From positions 744,001 through 808,000 of the forward strand of contig NZ_JAJVCN010000001.1 of the NCBI RefSeq assembly GCF_021390435.2: a stretch of DNA of 64,000 nt, read 5' to 3'. Below the pieces are notes generated by a model, which searched no databases, was not told the origin of the DNA, and saw only the letters and a program-made list of their open reading frames with translations. Below are positions 62,589 to 64,000 of the stretch, piece after piece. Every line of letters begins with the position of its first letter. Position 1 is the first letter of the stretch. The translations under genes were made by a program, and so were the position numbers. Origin of the DNA: Kibdelosporangium philippinense (GTDB taxonomy: Bacteria; Actinomycetota; Actinomycetes; Mycobacteriales; Pseudonocardiaceae).

Positions 62589-62616
62589 ACACAAACCGTC
62601 TCAATTGGACTTGACA

Positions 62617-62804
62617 ACTACCGCGCCACGCAAACCGTTGAGGAACAACGTAGTGAACTCCGGCTCCAGGTAGCGGATGGTCACATGAGGGCGCGGCGTA
62701 CGCCTGACCGCCAGATTCACCCGAACTTCCCGACCGGTACCCGCGAACAACGCCCGCGCGGACTTGTAGGAAAACGGCTCGGCCACCCGGCGAGTGGTGA
62801 TCAT
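62617..62804 (-). pseudogene. unidentified gene truncated by IS3 copy 2
   Basis: Starts at 62804, 24 bases after the SagB-type gene in the same direction, and runs about 62 residues (RVAEPFSYKSARALFAGTG, then PHVTIRYLEPEFTTLFLNGL) before entering the IS end at 62616. Not recognised. Its place suggests it was the next gene in the SagB operon, perhaps another biosynthetic protein. Confidence 0.5.
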
Positions 62805-62828
62805 CGGAACCGGGGCACTTACATGAGA

Positions 62829-63500
62829 TCAGATTTGCCTGCCAACAGCGAAAAGCATCGCGGGGAAGGCAGTCTCGTCGAGCGAGAGCAGATCGGTCAC
62901 CACGGCGTCGTCGTAACCGGCGATGGCGCAACCGGCGAGGTCGAGCGCGGTCGACACGAGATACAGGTTCTGTACCAGGATTCCGGCGTCGACGTGCAAC
63001 GTCCGGTAGTGCCGGACCGGATACTTGACCAACGTCGTGTCCAGGCGGGCGACGATGACAACAACCGCTGCGGCGCGGTCGGCGAACTCGGGCTGGAGCA
63101 GCGCGGAACGTAACGCGGGGGCGGGATCGCCCTGCAGCAGCAGGGAAAGCGTCCCTTGTGAATATCTGTGCACACCTTGTCGGACGCCGCTGATATCGCG
63201 GGCGATGACGTACATGTCGAGGGAGGGTAGGCCGCCCGCGGACGGCGCCATGCTGAATTGGTGGTCACGAACCATCCGCTGTGGCCCGGCCGCCCAGCTC
63301 AGCAACGTTCCCAAGTCCTCAGTGGACATCCGGCCGTATCGGTAACTGGACTTCCTGTGCGTCAGCACTTCGGCGAGTGACATGTCGAAGGACTGACTCG
63401 CACTCAACAAAACTGTCCCGTTGGCGGGGGTGAGACCCGTCCTGTCAAGACAGCGCGTGGCAGGACCGTTCAGAAAGTCTTGGACTTCGGCCAGGTTCAT
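62829..63500 (-). CDS. SagB/ThcOx-type dehydrogenase (nitroreductase fold)
   Basis: 223 residues. SagB-family FMN enzymes oxidise azolines to azoles in ribosomal peptides; relatives occur in other pathways. Seen here: SLAEVLTHRKSSYRYG (FMN phosphate region), SMAPSAGGLPSLDMYVIA and the closing LLSLDETAFPAMLFAVG. The family's usual length is 200-250 residues. Its start overlaps the stop of the upstream MFS gene, so both belong to one operon continuing beyond 64000. No cyclodehydratase (YcaO) or precursor is visible in the window, so the pathway type is open. Confidence 0.8.
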   Translation of the reverse strand: MNLAEVQDFLNGPATRCLDRTGLTPANGTVLLSASQSFDMSLAEVLTHRKSSYRYGRMSTEDLGTLLSWAAGPQRMVRDHQFSMAPSAGGLPSLDMYVIARDISGVRQGVHRYSQGTLSLLLQGDPAPALRSALLQPEFADRAAAVVVIVARLDTTLVKYPVRHYRTLHVDAGILVQNLYLVSTALDLAGCAIAGYDDAVVTDLLSLDETAFPAMLFAVGRQI

Positions 63501-64000
63501 GCGTTACGCCGGAGCACAGGCGTGATCCACGCGGCCGCGACACCCACCGTCAGCACGCAAAGACCAGCGGCAAGCCCGCCACGTGGCCCGGCCGCGACCG
63601 ACACGGCCCCAGCCAAGGCGGCTCCCGCCGGTTGCCCGATGCCCCACGACAACATCCGGCACGTGGTGTTGACCCTGGACTGCAGTTCGTCCGGGATCTC
63701 TTGCTGGCGATACGTGATCGCGTTGAGCACGACCGTTGAGTGCGTGGCGCCCCACAGCACCGCCGCGGGAAGCGCGATCAGCCAATGCGTGCTGACGAGG
63801 ACAAGAGCTCCGCATGCCAGCGACGCGGGCAGCGCTGTCAATGTCACCCACGCGGGGCTGAACCGTCGGCCCAGCACTGGCACTAGACGTGATGCGGCGA
63901 GTCCGCCAACGCCCCAGCAGCTGAACAGCGCGGCGAGCCGGGCGTCGCCGGATGGCGCGATGCCGAGAACCTTGTCGGCCCATGGTACGAGCATCGCCAC
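63497..64000 (-). CDS. MFS transporter, C-terminal part (cut by window edge)
   Basis: At least 167 residues with about six hydrophobic helices, for example WLIALPAAVLWGATHSTVVL, then the family segment ITYRQQEIPDELQSRVN found in actinobacterial MFS exporters, and a final helix. The 5' part lies outside the window. Coupled by an ATGA overlap to the SagB-type gene, so it probably exports that pathway's product. Confidence 0.82.
   Translation of the reverse strand: MAMLVPWADKVLGIAPSGDARLAALFSCWGVGGLAASRLVPVLGRRFSPAWVTLTALPASLACGALVLVSTHWLIALPAAVLWGATHSTVVLNAITYRQQEIPDELQSRVNTTCRMLSWGIGQPAGAALAGAVSVAAGPRGGLAAGLCVLTVGVAAAWITPVLRRNA

Larger units (their letters stand above)
61080..62616 (+). mobile_element. 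IS3-family insertion sequence (copy 2, different subtype)
   Basis: 1537 bp. The imperfect terminal inverted repeats start TGTCA on both ends (61080 inward TGTCAGGATCGTGTGAGAC; reverse complement from 62616 TGTCAAGTCCAATTGAGAC). Two overlapping genes inside. It has separated an integrase remnant on the left from a truncated gene of the SagB operon on the right. No target duplication is evident. Confidence 0.85.

Overview
High-GC DNA from a filamentous actinomycete. An SsgB-type sporulation protein, long NRPS/PKS genes, GTG/TTG starts and many ATGA-type gene overlaps point to Actinobacteria; I would guess Pseudonocardiaceae or a relative, but the sequence does not prove the genus.

Layout. 1-9.6 kb is chromosomal background with much decay: a frameshifted class-III aminotransferase, an intact iron-siderophore-type ABC uptake operon (1093-4728), a broken GH29-like gene, an IS1380-type insertion sequence (5434-7238), a broken LuxR response regulator, an SDR and a LysR regulator. 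9.5-10.8 kb holds tRNA-Val(CAC), an SsgB-like gene and a tRNA cluster Gly(GCC)-Cys(GCA)-Val(GAC). 10.8-18.2 kb is a graveyard: integrase remnant, complete IS3-family element, and fragments of RHS, P450, SDR, oxidoreductase, esterase, MFS and transposase genes, plus one intact FAD monooxygenase. 18.2-21.35 kb carries an unusual pheS-pheT pair. 22.07-49.53 kb is a single co-directional NRPS-PKS gene cluster. 49.5-51.6 kb is more debris. 51.6-64 kb returns to accessory chromosomal genes (DUF6325-like protein, diacylglycerol kinase, truncated P-type ATPase, quinone oxidoreductase, LtrA, phosphotransferase), a second IS3-family element (61080-62616) and the edge of a SagB-type dehydrogenase/MFS operon.

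The system of most interest. The cluster encodes a formyltransferase, a 2-oxoglutarate/Fe(II) oxygenase, a branched-chain-type aminotransferase, MbtH, a type II thioesterase, NRPS C-A-T-C-A-T, an AT-less PKS (KS-AT relic-ACP-C), an SHMT homologue with a remodelled active site, NRPS C-A-T-TE with a cysteine in place of the TE serine, a MetA-family homoserine acyltransferase homologue, an acyl/AMP-ligase-KR-ACP-E protein and an MFS exporter. I do not recognise this combination as a described pathway. Read as an assembly line it would make a short peptide or depsipeptide from an Ala-like unit, a Phe-like unit, one ketide extension, a keto/hydroxy acid and a Ser-like (perhaps alpha-methylserine) residue.

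Directly upstream and in the same direction is a pheST pair that does not look like the housekeeping one: PheT lacks the N-terminal EMAP-type tRNA-binding domain, PheS has a four-cysteine insert and an altered Phe pocket, and the usual rplT/argC neighbours are absent. This suggests a resistant second phenylalanyl-tRNA synthetase protecting the producer, with PheRS as the target of the product (inference). A 31-bp exact copy of part of tRNA-Val(GAC) at 51414-51444 pairs with the tRNA at 10735-10765, next to which lies a tyrosine recombinase remnant, so pheST and the cluster appear to sit on a roughly 40.7-kb tRNA-integrated island now immobilised by integrase decay.
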